From contig NZ_CP017476.1 in assembly GCF_001761385.1 (NCBI RefSeq), forward strand, positions 4,143,501-4,207,500: a stretch of 64,000 nt of DNA, written 5' to 3'. The stretch comes from Hydrogenophaga crassostreae. GTDB lineage: Bacteria > Pseudomonadota > Gammaproteobacteria > Burkholderiales > Burkholderiaceae_C. Positions 24,692 through 32,894 of this stretch are shown in pieces. The notes below the pieces were generated by a model, which ran no database searches, had not been told where the DNA came from, and was given only the letters and a program-made list of their open reading frames with translations. Positions within the stretch are counted from its first letter, which is position 1, and every line of letters starts with the position of its first letter. The position numbers were made by a program, and so were the translations under genes.

Positions 24692-26989
24692 TCAGAACTT
24701 CACGTTCACGCCGGTGTAGAACGTGCGGCCCATGCCAGGTACAGCGGTACCCCATTGCGGGTAATTGGGCAGCATGGGGTTGGCCATGGTTGTGCCCTGC
24801 CCCACATACGCGCCACCCGTGGGCAGGCCATACAAGCGGTCAAAGAGGTTTTCAATACCGAAATCGATTCGCACGGTTTTCCACGAATAGCTGCCGCGCA
24901 AATGCACCAGGCCATAACCCGGCGTGGTCACTTCGTTGCGCACTTCAGACACATCGGTTTTGGCCTTTACCGTCACCAGCTCGATGCTGTTGTCCCAGCC
25001 CCCGGACTTGTGCGTCAGTGCCAGCTGCGCGTTGAGCGGCATGGTGTTGTAGAGGCCATCACCGGTGTCCCGGTTGCGGCCGTTGGTGTAGTTCAACAAA
25101 CCTTTGAGGCCCCAGTCACCCCAGCCGTTGCGCGCCAGTGGCATGTGGCCGGTGAGGTCCAGACCATAAAGGCGGGCGGCCTGGTTGGTGTAACGCAGCA
25201 CACTGAACTGGTTGCTGGCGGGCTGGGCTACCGCCTGGTTGCTCATGCCATTCCATTGCTGGGCGTCGATGTAGTCTTCGACGCGGGTATAGAAAGGTGT
25301 GGCAGTAACACCCCAGGCTTTGTCGGCGGCATGCCAGTTGAACGTCGCGGACACGGTGTCGGCTTTCTCGGGCTTGAGACCGAGGTTGCCGATGTAGCCG
25401 TTGCCATCGCCCACAAAGTTGTTCATCAGCGCGGCCATGCCCCAGGTCGACCAGGGGAAGCGCTCATAGACGTTGGGTGAGCGCTCCTTGTGGGCAAAAC
25501 CAAATTCGATGTCGTGGTGATCGCTGGCGGTGTAGCGAGCCAGCAAGGTCACGTCGATGTTGTTGTCCTTGGTCTTGCGATCGCTGGCGTTGAAAGCCTC
25601 GGCATCGCGCGCCTGGAAGCCCATGCCGGCCGGGTTGTAACCCACGACATCGCCCGCGTCCATGCGCACCTGCTCCACACGCAAACCCGCGAGCGTCATC
25701 CACTGGGCGTTCGCGTTGCGCTCCCATTCGCCAAAGGCGGCGGTGCGGTTGCGCTCGCCATCGCGGATATTCCAGAAAGTACCGGGGTACATGCCACCAC
25801 CCGATGCGGGCCACCAGTCGTTGATGCTGTAGCGCTGAAGCTCGGTACCCAAGCGCAACAGGTCGCGCTCATTGAGAGCGATCTCCCCACTGAGGGACGC
25901 GCCCTGGGTCTTGCCTTCGGTGTACATCGGCATGCCCGCGGCACACATGGCGCTGTTGGCACCACAAGGCCGGCCATCCAAGGCGGTGCTGCCGCCCGAA
26001 GCCATCCCGTACCAGTAGCGCTTGTCGGCGCCAAAGTCCATGAAGTGATCAACCTTTTCATCGTAGAGGCGTGCTTTCACGCGCCCCCAGTCCATGTTGC
26101 CCGTGTAGCTCAGGTTGATGCTGCGCTGGTCGTTGTCCAGCATGTCCATGCGCTGGTTCGGATAGAGCTGATAGGGCATGTCCTGCACACCCACACGGGC
26201 CTCGAACAGATGCGCGTCCCGTTTGTAAGCCAGACTCAGCGCGTGGTTGCGCGTGTCATAAGCGGTGGAGCCCACCTCGTCGAGCGCCAGGCTGTGGCCG
26301 GTGCGTCCGGTGAAGGTGTAGTCCTTGAAATCGGCACCGGCGAGGTAGTTGTCGGCGCGGCTGACCGAGCCGCTGTAGCCCAGGCTGAGTGTGGGCGTGG
26401 CATAGCGGGCGGACAGGTTGGCGCCACGGGCCTGGTTGTTGCTACGGTAGAAGGCGCCTACCTCACCGTCGGTGATCGCCCCTTCGTCGGGCGTGGCAAA
26501 CACCGGCGCGGCCGACTCGGCCAGAATGCTGCCGCCGATGCTGTCGCCCCCCTCGCTCACGGGCGAGATGCCGGGGTACACCTTGAGCGCACCCAGCTGC
26601 GAGGGCGTGATGTACGACAGCGCGGGGTTCATGTGATTGGGGCAGGAAGCGATCAGGTCCATGCCATCGACCCGGATGCGCAAGCGGTCGTCGGCCAGGC
26701 CCTGGATGGCCGGCAGGCTGGACACGCCACCCGCGCCACGCAGGCTCACACCCGGCACACCACGCAACAGGCTCGCTGTATCGCTGGTGGCGGCGCGCTG
26801 ACCCACGAGGTCCTCGCCGTGCAGGCTGGCGGCGGGTTGCAAGGCGACTGGCGCCTTTTCGCGCACCGTGACGGTGGGCAAACTGGGATTGCTGGCGCCC
26901 TGGGCCATGGCCTGGGCGGCCATCAAGGACACAACCGGGACGGCGGCGGCCATGGCGAGGTGAAAGGCTTTCAAACGGTGGTGTTTCAT
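24692..26989 (-). CDS. TonB-dependent copper receptor, OprC/NosA-like
   Basis: 765 residues from the ATG at 26989; the open frame upstream has no signal and is not needed. A signal peptide (~1-29, M-A-A-Q-A-M-A then Gln) is followed by a TonB-box-like L-P-T-V-T-V segment, a plug domain (~55-170) and a 22-strand barrel ending in aromatic-terminated V-N-V-K-F. The plug contains C-P-N-H-M-N (residues 116-121) followed by P-A-L-S-Y-I, the hallmark of TonB copper receptors, whose Cys/Met/His side chains bind copper. It should import copper across the outer membrane using ExbBD-TonB energy. It is encoded with PCu(A)C, DUF2946 and PepSY proteins. Confidence 0.92.
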   Translation of the reverse strand: MKHHRLKAFHLAMAAAVPVVSLMAAQAMAQGASNPSLPTVTVREKAPVALQPAASLHGEDLVGQRAATSDTASLLRGVPGVSLRGAGGVSSLPAIQGLADDRLRIRVDGMDLIASCPNHMNPALSYITPSQLGALKVYPGISPVSEGGDSIGGSILAESAAPVFATPDEGAITDGEVGAFYRSNNQARGANLSARYATPTLSLGYSGSVSRADNYLAGADFKDYTFTGRTGHSLALDEVGSTAYDTRNHALSLAYKRDAHLFEARVGVQDMPYQLYPNQRMDMLDNDQRSINLSYTGNMDWGRVKARLYDEKVDHFMDFGADKRYWYGMASGGSTALDGRPCGANSAMCAAGMPMYTEGKTQGASLSGEIALNERDLLRLGTELQRYSINDWWPASGGGMYPGTFWNIRDGERNRTAAFGEWERNANAQWMTLAGLRVEQVRMDAGDVVGYNPAGMGFQARDAEAFNASDRKTKDNNIDVTLLARYTASDHHDIEFGFAHKERSPNVYERFPWSTWGMAALMNNFVGDGNGYIGNLGLKPEKADTVSATFNWHAADKAWGVTATPFYTRVEDYIDAQQWNGMSNQAVAQPASNQFSVLRYTNQAARLYGLDLTGHMPLARNGWGDWGLKGLLNYTNGRNRDTGDGLYNTMPLNAQLALTHKSGGWDNSIELVTVKAKTDVSEVRNEVTTPGYGLVHLRGSYSWKTVRIDFGIENLFDRLYGLPTGGAYVGQGTTMANPMLPNYPQWGTAVPGMGRTFYTGVNVKF

Positions 26990-27050
26990 GGTGGTTTGTT
27001 CAAAAAATTCAAAGAATGAGGCGAAAAAGGCGGATCGGAAATGCGCCATT

Positions 27051-27293
27051 TCAGGGGTGGTCCCAGACCACATGTCCCTGGGCATCCACTTGCCAGGGCG
27101 CGGCACTGTCCTGGTGCCGCCGTTGCTGCACCCAATCGGGCAGAGCGGCCCCTTCAGTCGGTGCGATGGACAAGCGCTCTGGCGGGGCCATGGCATGGAG
27201 GGCTGCGCTCGACACCACGGTCGAATCGGCGGGCGGATAGCGATGGGCCAGGTTCAGCATGGCCCACACCACCAGCAGGGCGAAGCCATGCAC
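27051..27293 (-). CDS. Small membrane-anchored protein in the copper cluster
   Basis: 80 residues from a GTG start; the frame opens only 24 codons further upstream and contains no better start. It has one N-terminal hydrophobic segment (~3-15, L-L-V-V-W-A-M-L) and a polar tail rich in Pro, Ala, His and Gln. It lies between the Crp-type regulator and the copper receptor on the same strand, with gaps of 52 and 61 bases. I recognise no family. The tail includes several His residues, but no clear metal motif. Confidence 0.5.
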   Translation of the reverse strand: MHGFALLVVWAMLNLAHRYPPADSTVVSSAALHAMAPPERLSIAPTEGAALPDWVQQRRHQDSAAPWQVDAQGHVVWDHP

Positions 27294-27345
27294 GACCGCG
27301 ATGCCGCTGCGCGGCGGTTGCGGCTGTGTTGTTCCGCGTTGCTGC

Positions 27346-27918
27346 TCATGCGGCCGCCGCGCACATCACGGGTGACGCTTGCGGCTTGCGCCGACGCGGA
27401 GGCATCAACTGCCCCAGCACGCGGCACACGGTTTCGGTCTTGGCGTCGACCACCTGAGCGACTTCACGCAGCGTGGGCAGCGCAGCCCGGATGGCCTCGG
27501 CATTGGGAACCTGGCTGGCATGGCCCCACTCGAAACCCAGCAGGTACAGGAAATGGGTGATGCGCTGAATCACGGTCCCGGTGCGCAAGGCTGCCATGTC
27601 CTGGCTGCGCGCCTGCTGCTGCATGAGCGCTTGCTGCAACAAAGTGGCCTGGGCCTGCGTGTCAGCGACGATCACGGCCTCCAGCAGGCAGGCGGTGAGC
27701 GCCGTGGCACTGAACCGGAACGGCTGGTTGCACAAGGCTTCGGTGCCAATGAGGTCACCGGGCACGGCGATCTGCACCGGATGGCGCTCGGAACCGGCCT
27801 CCCGGTCCAGTCGCACCAGTCCTTGCACAACGCGCCAGACTGTGCCGGACTCACCGGCTTGAAAAACGGCTTGTGCGCTGGCGCAGGCCAGCGAAGCCAG
27901 GGATACATCGGGATGCAT
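27346..27918 (-). CDS. Crp/Fnr family transcriptional regulator
   Basis: 190 residues from the ATG at 27918, chosen because AGGAG lies 7 bases upstream. An N-terminal cyclic-nucleotide-binding-like beta-roll (~10-110, with G-D-L-I-G-T-E-A-L near residue 65) is joined by a dimerisation helix to a C-terminal winged helix (~140-180, with L-R-E-V-A-Q-V-V-D-A-K-T-E-T-V-C-R-V-L-G-Q-L). The recognition helix T-E-T-V-C-R-V-L resembles the E-T-x-S-R pattern of the family. No N-terminal Fe-S cysteine cluster is evident, so it is not a classical Fnr. It is embedded among copper-uptake genes and probably regulates them; the effector is unknown. Confidence 0.87.
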   Translation of the reverse strand: MHPDVSLASLACASAQAVFQAGESGTVWRVVQGLVRLDREAGSERHPVQIAVPGDLIGTEALCNQPFRFSATALTACLLEAVIVADTQAQATLLQQALMQQQARSQDMAALRTGTVIQRITHFLYLLGFEWGHASQVPNAEAIRAALPTLREVAQVVDAKTETVCRVLGQLMPPRRRKPQASPVMCAAAA

Positions 27919-28011
27919 GACAACGCTCCTATGACTGACGGGTTCGCGGCCGCGCTTGCGCAGGACACCGCGAGACAACGGGCGCGCGCTCGGCCAGTGC
28001 GCGCCAACGAA

Positions 28012-28410
28012 TCAGTTCAGGAGAGGCGGGCCTCGCGCACTCGGGCTGGGTGCGAAGGTGGCCCTGATGGCCAGACGGATATGGCGGGGTAACGGGCTCG
28101 TGCCGGGATCGCTGGCCACGGCAGGCAGTGCGGGCAGCAGAGGTGCGAAACGGTCTGAAGCGAGTGTGCAATGCCCGCAGCGGTCCATCGCATGGGAAAG
28201 GCCCTCATCCAGGCCGCCGCTCTGGACAACATCATCCACCCCGACCTGGGCCCAGCGCATGCCCTGCGTCGTGCAGATCTCCACCCAGTCCCCCGCCTGG
28301 TGCGAAGCCGCCAGCGTGCGCGACACCGCCGGCGCCAAAGTGGCGAGCAGCATGGCGCCCACCAACCAGCCAGCGAGCCTGCGCAAAAGGTGGGGGGAGA
28401 TCAGGCCCAT
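28012..28410 (-). CDS. DUF2946 family protein (first copy)
   Basis: 132 residues. An N-terminal hydrophobic signal or anchor (~10-35) leads into a short periplasmic domain with the DUF2946 pattern: a W-x-E-I-C-T-T-x-G segment (residues ~42-50), then D-R-C-G-H-C with a C-x-x-C pair around residue 76. The tail is basic and Pro-rich. Family members are encoded next to PCu(A)C and copper receptors and are presumed periplasmic copper-related proteins. A related copy lies at 29163-29570, on the other side of the PCu(A)C gene. Confidence 0.82.
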   Translation of the reverse strand: MGLISPHLLRRLAGWLVGAMLLATLAPAVSRTLAASHQAGDWVEICTTQGMRWAQVGVDDVVQSGGLDEGLSHAMDRCGHCTLASDRFAPLLPALPAVASDPGTSPLPRHIRLAIRATFAPSPSARGPPLLN

Positions 28411-28458
28411 ATCGCCGCGAATCAGATGATCAATGGGTCAAAGCGTTTGACGTGGCGC

Positions 28459-28959
28459 TCAGTGGCTGTGCTCACCCGGCTTCATTTCCTTCGTCATGTC
28501 AGGCTTCTGCGCGTTGGGCATCTTGCCCTTGCCCAAAGCCGTAACAGGAACGGTCAAATCCCGGGTAAAGGTCTTTTTGTCAGCGTCTTCAAAAGTGAGT
28601 GTCATGGGAACCATGTCACCGCCTTTGAGAGGCGCTTTCAAGTCCATCAACATGATGTGGAAACCGCCCGGCTTGAGATCGGTTGCGCGGTTCGCCTTCA
28701 GGTCCAGACCATCGACCTGGCGCATTTTCATCACGTCGTTTTCCATCGACATCTCATGGATTTCCGCCACGCCCGCCACTGGTGAACTGACGGACACCAG
28801 GCGGGACTGGGCGCTGGCGGTCAAACGCATGAAGGCGCCAGTGGCCTTCTGGGTGGCCACCGTGCCGCGCACCCAGGCGCCGTCCACCTTGACGGTGACT
28901 GTTTGCGCCCAGGCGCTTGCAGTGATGGTGAGAAGGGAGGCAATCAACAGCTTTTTCAT
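28459..28959 (-). CDS. Periplasmic copper chaperone PCu(A)C
   Basis: 166 residues with a signal peptide cut near Ala18-Gln19 (S-A-W-A-Q). The Cu(I) motif H-x10-M-x21-H-x-M is matched exactly by His68, Met79, His101 and Met103. The C-terminal tail is Met/His-rich (ends G-E-H-S-H) and could bind extra copper. PCu(A)C proteins deliver Cu(I) in the periplasm, for instance to the CuA site of cytochrome oxidase. GGAG sits 5 bases before the ATG. It lies between two DUF2946 genes and upstream of the Crp-type regulator and copper receptor. Confidence 0.95.
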   Translation of the reverse strand: MKKLLIASLLTITASAWAQTVTVKVDGAWVRGTVATQKATGAFMRLTASAQSRLVSVSSPVAGVAEIHEMSMENDVMKMRQVDGLDLKANRATDLKPGGFHIMLMDLKAPLKGGDMVPMTLTFEDADKKTFTRDLTVPVTALGKGKMPNAQKPDMTKEMKPGEHSH

Positions 28960-29162
28960 ATGAACTCCAGAAGTAAAAGCGAAAAGAAAGGGTTTGGGGG
29001 AAACGAATCAGGCGCTGGATCAACCGGGCGCCGTGCCATCAAACCCGAGTGGCAACAAAACGCCCGGGAAGGATGAATCAATTGAGGAGACGGACGAGGC
29101 ACAGAGCCTCCTGAAAAACTTCAACACTAGCGCACCGCGTTCGCATGCGCAACGACGTTGGC

Positions 29163-29570
29163 TCAGGAGGTCAGGGGAGGGGCGCGGGCGCGGGCGCCGC
29201 GCTGGATCTGGCCCGGCAGGCCAACAACTGTCCCGGCGGCCTGGAAATAGCCATCAACCGGGGCAAAAACACCTGCAACGGGTGCAGGCAGCAAGCCCGC
29301 CATGGGCGCATGAACACCGCTCCAGGGGCAGTGCTTGCCCATGTCGGCCATGGGCATGTCCTGGTCTTGATCTGAAGACTGCGACGCCGTGGCATCCAAC
29401 CCATCGGCCTTGAGCCACACCATGCCACTGGCACTGCAGACTTCAATCAACAGACCGTCATCGGCTGCAGCGACCCAGGCATGAGCGAGCGTGGGTGCGA
29501 GCGCGCTCATCACCACGGCCAGCATGGCAAGCCATGCAGCAATTCGGCGATGAACACGGTAGAAAGTCAT
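29163..29570 (-). CDS. DUF2946 family protein (second copy)
   Basis: 135 residues. A signal or anchor (~10-32, ending A-L-A-P-T-L-A-H-A) is followed by the DUF2946 segment (L-L-I-E-V-C-S-A-S-G-M-V-W) and a Met/Asp/His/Cys-rich stretch (D-M-P-M-A-D-M-G-K-H-C-P-W, residues ~72-84) able to bind Cu(I). The C-terminus is Arg/Ala-rich. It is the first gene of the copper cluster on the minus strand, 203 bases upstream of the PCu(A)C gene, and diverges from the glutathione S-transferase gene. Confidence 0.83.
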   Translation of the reverse strand: MTFYRVHRRIAAWLAMLAVVMSALAPTLAHAWVAAADDGLLIEVCSASGMVWLKADGLDATASQSSDQDQDMPMADMGKHCPWSGVHAPMAGLLPAPVAGVFAPVDGYFQAAGTVVGLPGQIQRGARARAPPLTS

Positions 29571-29665
29571 ACGGGAAGTTTATCAGCGCCCGGTCAACTG
29601 CGCGACGGTCACGGTGGACATTCGGGCTCTACCATCGACACACCCCATACAAACGGAGACAAAGA

Positions 29666-30337
29666 ATGCTGAAACTCTGCGGCTTTTCTGCCAGTAACTA
29701 TTACAACAAGGTCAAACTCGCCCTGCTCGAAAAGGGTGTGGCTTTTGAAGAAGAGCTGGCCTGGGTTGGCCAGACGGATCCCTCGGCCAGCCCGCTGGGC
29801 AAAGTACCGTATTTCAAGACCGATGCCGGCCCCATCAGCGAATCGACCGTGATGCTGGAATACATCGAGGCGCAATACCCGTCGAACGCGTTACTTCCGG
29901 CCGACCCGTTTCAGGCGGCCAAAGCCCGTGAACTGGTCCGCTACATCGAACTGCACCTGGAACTGGTTGCCCGAAACCTGTATCCGGAAGCCTTCTTTGG
30001 TGGCAAGGTCAGCGATTCGGCGAAAGAGAAAGTGGGTCAGCAACTGGAAAAAAACGTGGCCGCGTTCGCCAAGCTGGCGCGCTTTTCACCTTTTGTTGGC
30101 GGCGACAGCTTCACCCTCGCCGACTGCGCAGCGGCCGTGCATTTGCCTTTGATCTCCGGCGCCACCAAACTCATTTACGGCCGAGATTTTCTGGCCGACC
30201 TGCCCGTTCGCGACTATCTCAAGCTCGTGGGTGCTCGCCCCACGGTGTTGCAGGTCAATGAAGACCGCAAGTCCAACACCGAAGTCATGATGCAGCGCGC
30301 CAAGGCCGCAGCAGCTGCAGCCAAGGCCCAAGCCTAG
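29666..30337 (+). CDS. Glutathione S-transferase family protein
   Basis: 223 residues from the ATG at 29666, with GGAG 7 bases upstream; earlier in-frame ATGs lack such a site. An N-terminal thioredoxin-fold domain (~1-75) begins with the strand L-K-L-C-G-F and contains G-K-V-P-Y-F with the cis-Pro and the E-S-T-V-M glutathione-binding turn. The C-terminal helical domain (~85-210) has the conserved T-L-A-D-C N-capping motif. It is probably a cytosolic detoxification enzyme; the substrate cannot be predicted. It is followed after 74 bases by the esterase-BVMO fusion gene, possibly in one transcript. Confidence 0.9.
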   Translation: MLKLCGFSASNYYNKVKLALLEKGVAFEEELAWVGQTDPSASPLGKVPYFKTDAGPISESTVMLEYIEAQYPSNALLPADPFQAAKARELVRYIELHLELVARNLYPEAFFGGKVSDSAKEKVGQQLEKNVAAFAKLARFSPFVGGDSFTLADCAAAVHLPLISGATKLIYGRDFLADLPVRDYLKLVGARPTVLQVNEDRKSNTEVMMQRAKAAAAAAKAQA

Positions 30338-30411
30338 AAGACAGCGCGACAGAGAATCCGCCGGCGCCCAACAATGCGACCGTCAGCGGGCGGCGCAATC
30401 TGGAGACACCC

Positions 30412-32790
30412 ATGGCCACTTTTCGACCCAGCGGCCTGCGAGAACACGTTGTTGCCGGCTTGCTGCGAACGTCGCTGCGCCTGCTGCTCAAAACGGTTCT
30501 CCATCCGCGCTTCCCGATCGGCTTTCAGCGACGGTGGTTGGCGGTCGTTGCGCGCACCACGCTGATTCCTCGCGGCATCCAGATCGAAGCCGCGACCCTG
30601 GCCGGCGTGCCCGGAGAATGGGTGCGGCGCAAAAATGCCGAGCCGGTTCAATCGGGTAGCCTGCTGTACCTGCACGGCGGCGCCTACTGCATCGGCTCGG
30701 CCACCACCCACCGCTCGCTCACCGGCCGTCTGGCCAAGTTCACCGGGCTGCCCGTCTTCGCGCTGAACTACCGCCTGGCGCCCGAACACCCCCAACCCGC
30801 GGCGCTGGAAGACGCGCTGGCCGCCTACCGCGCGCTGCGCGCCAGCGGCCCCGTGGTGATCGCGGGCGACTCCGCAGGGGGCGGACTGGCGCTGGCCACC
30901 GCCCTCGCCCTGCGAGAGGCGGGCGACCCGCCACCCGCCGCCTTGTTGTTGCTTTCACCCTGGGCCGACATGGTTCCGCCGCCCACCGAGCCCGCCCCGG
31001 TACCCGGCGAGGCCATGCTGAGCACCGCCTGGGTGACAGCCTGCTCGGCCCTGTACCTGAACGGACAGCCTTCCGAAGCGGCCATGGCATCGCCCTTGCG
31101 GGCCGACCTGCGTGGCCTGCCGCCCACCCTGGTTCAGGCCGGCACCGATGAAATGCTGCATCCGCAGGCGCTGGCCCTGCATAACGCCCTGCAGGCAGCG
31201 GACGTGGCCTCCACACTCGACATCACCGAAGGCCGCTGGCATGTCTTTCAGCTCCATGGCGGCGCGCTGCGCAGCGCCGATGACGCCATCCACCGTCTGA
31301 CCCGCTTCGCGCTCACCGCGTTGGCGGCCCACCGAACGCCGACCCAAAGCGAACACGAGACCGTGATCATGGGCGCGGGCATGTCGGGCATCTGCATGGC
31401 GATCCAGCTGCAACGCGCCGGGCAACACAACTTCGTCATTCTGGAAAAACAGCCGGGCCTGGGCGGCACCTGGTGGGACAACATTTACCCCGGCGCCCAT
31501 GTCGATGTGCCCGCACCGGTGTACTCGTTTTCTTTCGCCCCCAACCCCAACTGGACGCGCCGCTTCGCCAGCGCCCCTGAGATCCAGCGCTACCAGCAAG
31601 ACCTGGCCGAGCGCCACGGGCTGCTCGCCCACCTGCGGTTGAACACCCGGTTGACCGACGCCAAGTTTGACGTAACCACCGGCCACTGGCACTTCACCAC
31701 CGACAACGGCGACACCCTGCGCTCGCGCTATTTCGTCTGCAGCACCGGGCCGCTCAGCCAGCCGCGCTGGCCCGAGATTCCCGGGCTGGACTCGTTCACC
31801 GGGCAACGGTTGCACTCGGCGCGGTGGGACGCGAGCGTGCCGCTGGGAGGCCGCAACGTGGCAGTGATCGGCACCGGCTCCACGGCATCGCAGCTGATCC
31901 CGCCGATCGCCAAAGAGGCGGGGCAACTCCATGTGTTCCAGCGCACCGCCAACTGGGTCCTGCCCCGCCCGGACCGCCGCTATGGCGCGCTGGACCGCGC
32001 CCTGGCCCATTTCCCGCCCTATGCGATGGGCGTGCGCTGGTGCTGGACGCAGGTGCTCGAATGGGGCCGCCGCGGCTTCGATGAAGGCAGCATGGCGCGC
32101 AAGGGCATGCTGAAAACTGCGGCCATGCACCGATCCCGCCAAGTCAAAACCCCCGAACTGCGCCAGCACCTCACCCCCACCTACCCGCTGGGCTGCAAAC
32201 GCATCATTTACTCCAGCGATTTTTTCCCGGCACTGGAAAAGCCCAACGTCGAACTGGTCACCACCGGCATCGAGCGTTTCACGCCGACCGGCATCGTGAC
32301 CACCGATGGCCGGGAGCGCCCCATCGACGTGCTGATCTGCGCCACCGGCTTCGATGCGGTGCACCTGCTCGCGGACGTGAACGTGACCGGATGCGACGGC
32401 CAAACCCTGCAGCAAGCCTGGGCCAAAGGCCCCGAGGCCTACCATGGCATCACCGTCGCGGGTTTCCCTAACATGTTCCTCATGCTCGGCCCCAACACCG
32501 CCACGGGCCACACCTCCACCCTGCTCTACATCGAGCCTGAAGTGCAACATGCCATTCATTGCATGAAAGCCGTGAAAGCGGGCGGCCACCGCTGGATCGC
32601 AGTCAAACCCGAGGTGCAAGCCGCCCACAATGCCGCCCTTCAAAGCCGGCTGCAGGGCTCGGTCTGGAGCCAGTGCAACAGCTGGTACCGCATGGAGGGT
32701 GGTCGCATCGTGGCGCTGTTTCCTGGGTTCACCAAGGAATATGTGCAAGCGGTTCTGAAGCCGAGACTGAGCGACTACCGTTTGACCTGA
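30412..32790 (+). CDS. Alpha/beta-hydrolase fused to a Baeyer-Villiger-type flavin monooxygenase
   Basis: 792 residues, two enzymes in one chain. Residues ~1-305 are a hormone-sensitive-lipase-type esterase: oxyanion H-G-G at 88-90, nucleophile elbow G-D-S-A-G with Ser154, Asp in G-T-D-E-M-L and His in G-R-W-H-V-F. Residues ~315-792 are a class B flavoprotein monooxygenase: FAD site G-A-G-M-S-G near 321, Baeyer-Villiger fingerprint F-T-G-Q-R-L-H-S-A-R-W-D at ~462-473, and NADPH site G-T-G-S-T-A near 487. Such monooxygenases turn ketones into esters or lactones, which the esterase half could hydrolyse at once. The frame is continuous, so this is a fusion and not two genes. GGAG lies 6 bases before the ATG. 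The substrate is unknown. Confidence 0.9.
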   Translation: MATFRPSGLREHVVAGLLRTSLRLLLKTVLHPRFPIGFQRRWLAVVARTTLIPRGIQIEAATLAGVPGEWVRRKNAEPVQSGSLLYLHGGAYCIGSATTHRSLTGRLAKFTGLPVFALNYRLAPEHPQPAALEDALAAYRALRASGPVVIAGDSAGGGLALATALALREAGDPPPAALLLLSPWADMVPPPTEPAPVPGEAMLSTAWVTACSALYLNGQPSEAAMASPLRADLRGLPPTLVQAGTDEMLHPQALALHNALQAADVASTLDITEGRWHVFQLHGGALRSADDAIHRLTRFALTALAAHRTPTQSEHETVIMGAGMSGICMAIQLQRAGQHNFVILEKQPGLGGTWWDNIYPGAHVDVPAPVYSFSFAPNPNWTRRFASAPEIQRYQQDLAERHGLLAHLRLNTRLTDAKFDVTTGHWHFTTDNGDTLRSRYFVCSTGPLSQPRWPEIPGLDSFTGQRLHSARWDASVPLGGRNVAVIGTGSTASQLIPPIAKEAGQLHVFQRTANWVLPRPDRRYGALDRALAHFPPYAMGVRWCWTQVLEWGRRGFDEGSMARKGMLKTAAMHRSRQVKTPELRQHLTPTYPLGCKRIIYSSDFFPALEKPNVELVTTGIERFTPTGIVTTDGRERPIDVLICATGFDAVHLLADVNVTGCDGQTLQQAWAKGPEAYHGITVAGFPNMFLMLGPNTATGHTSTLLYIEPEVQHAIHCMKAVKAGGHRWIAVKPEVQAAHNAALQSRLQGSVWSQCNSWYRMEGGRIVALFPGFTKEYVQAVLKPRLSDYRLT

Positions 32791-32894
32791 ATCAAATCGG
32801 CGGCGCGGATCAGGGTTCAAATGGCCTTTGATCGTTCAAGGCACCAGGGGTCGCACAAAGCGACACCCCAGTGAACACCGACGGAAGGCCCTGC

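Noticed and set aside
30955..32820. 621-residue minus-strand frame in the esterase-monooxygenase gene
   Set aside because: The plus frame contains all catalytic motifs of two enzymes; the minus frame has none.
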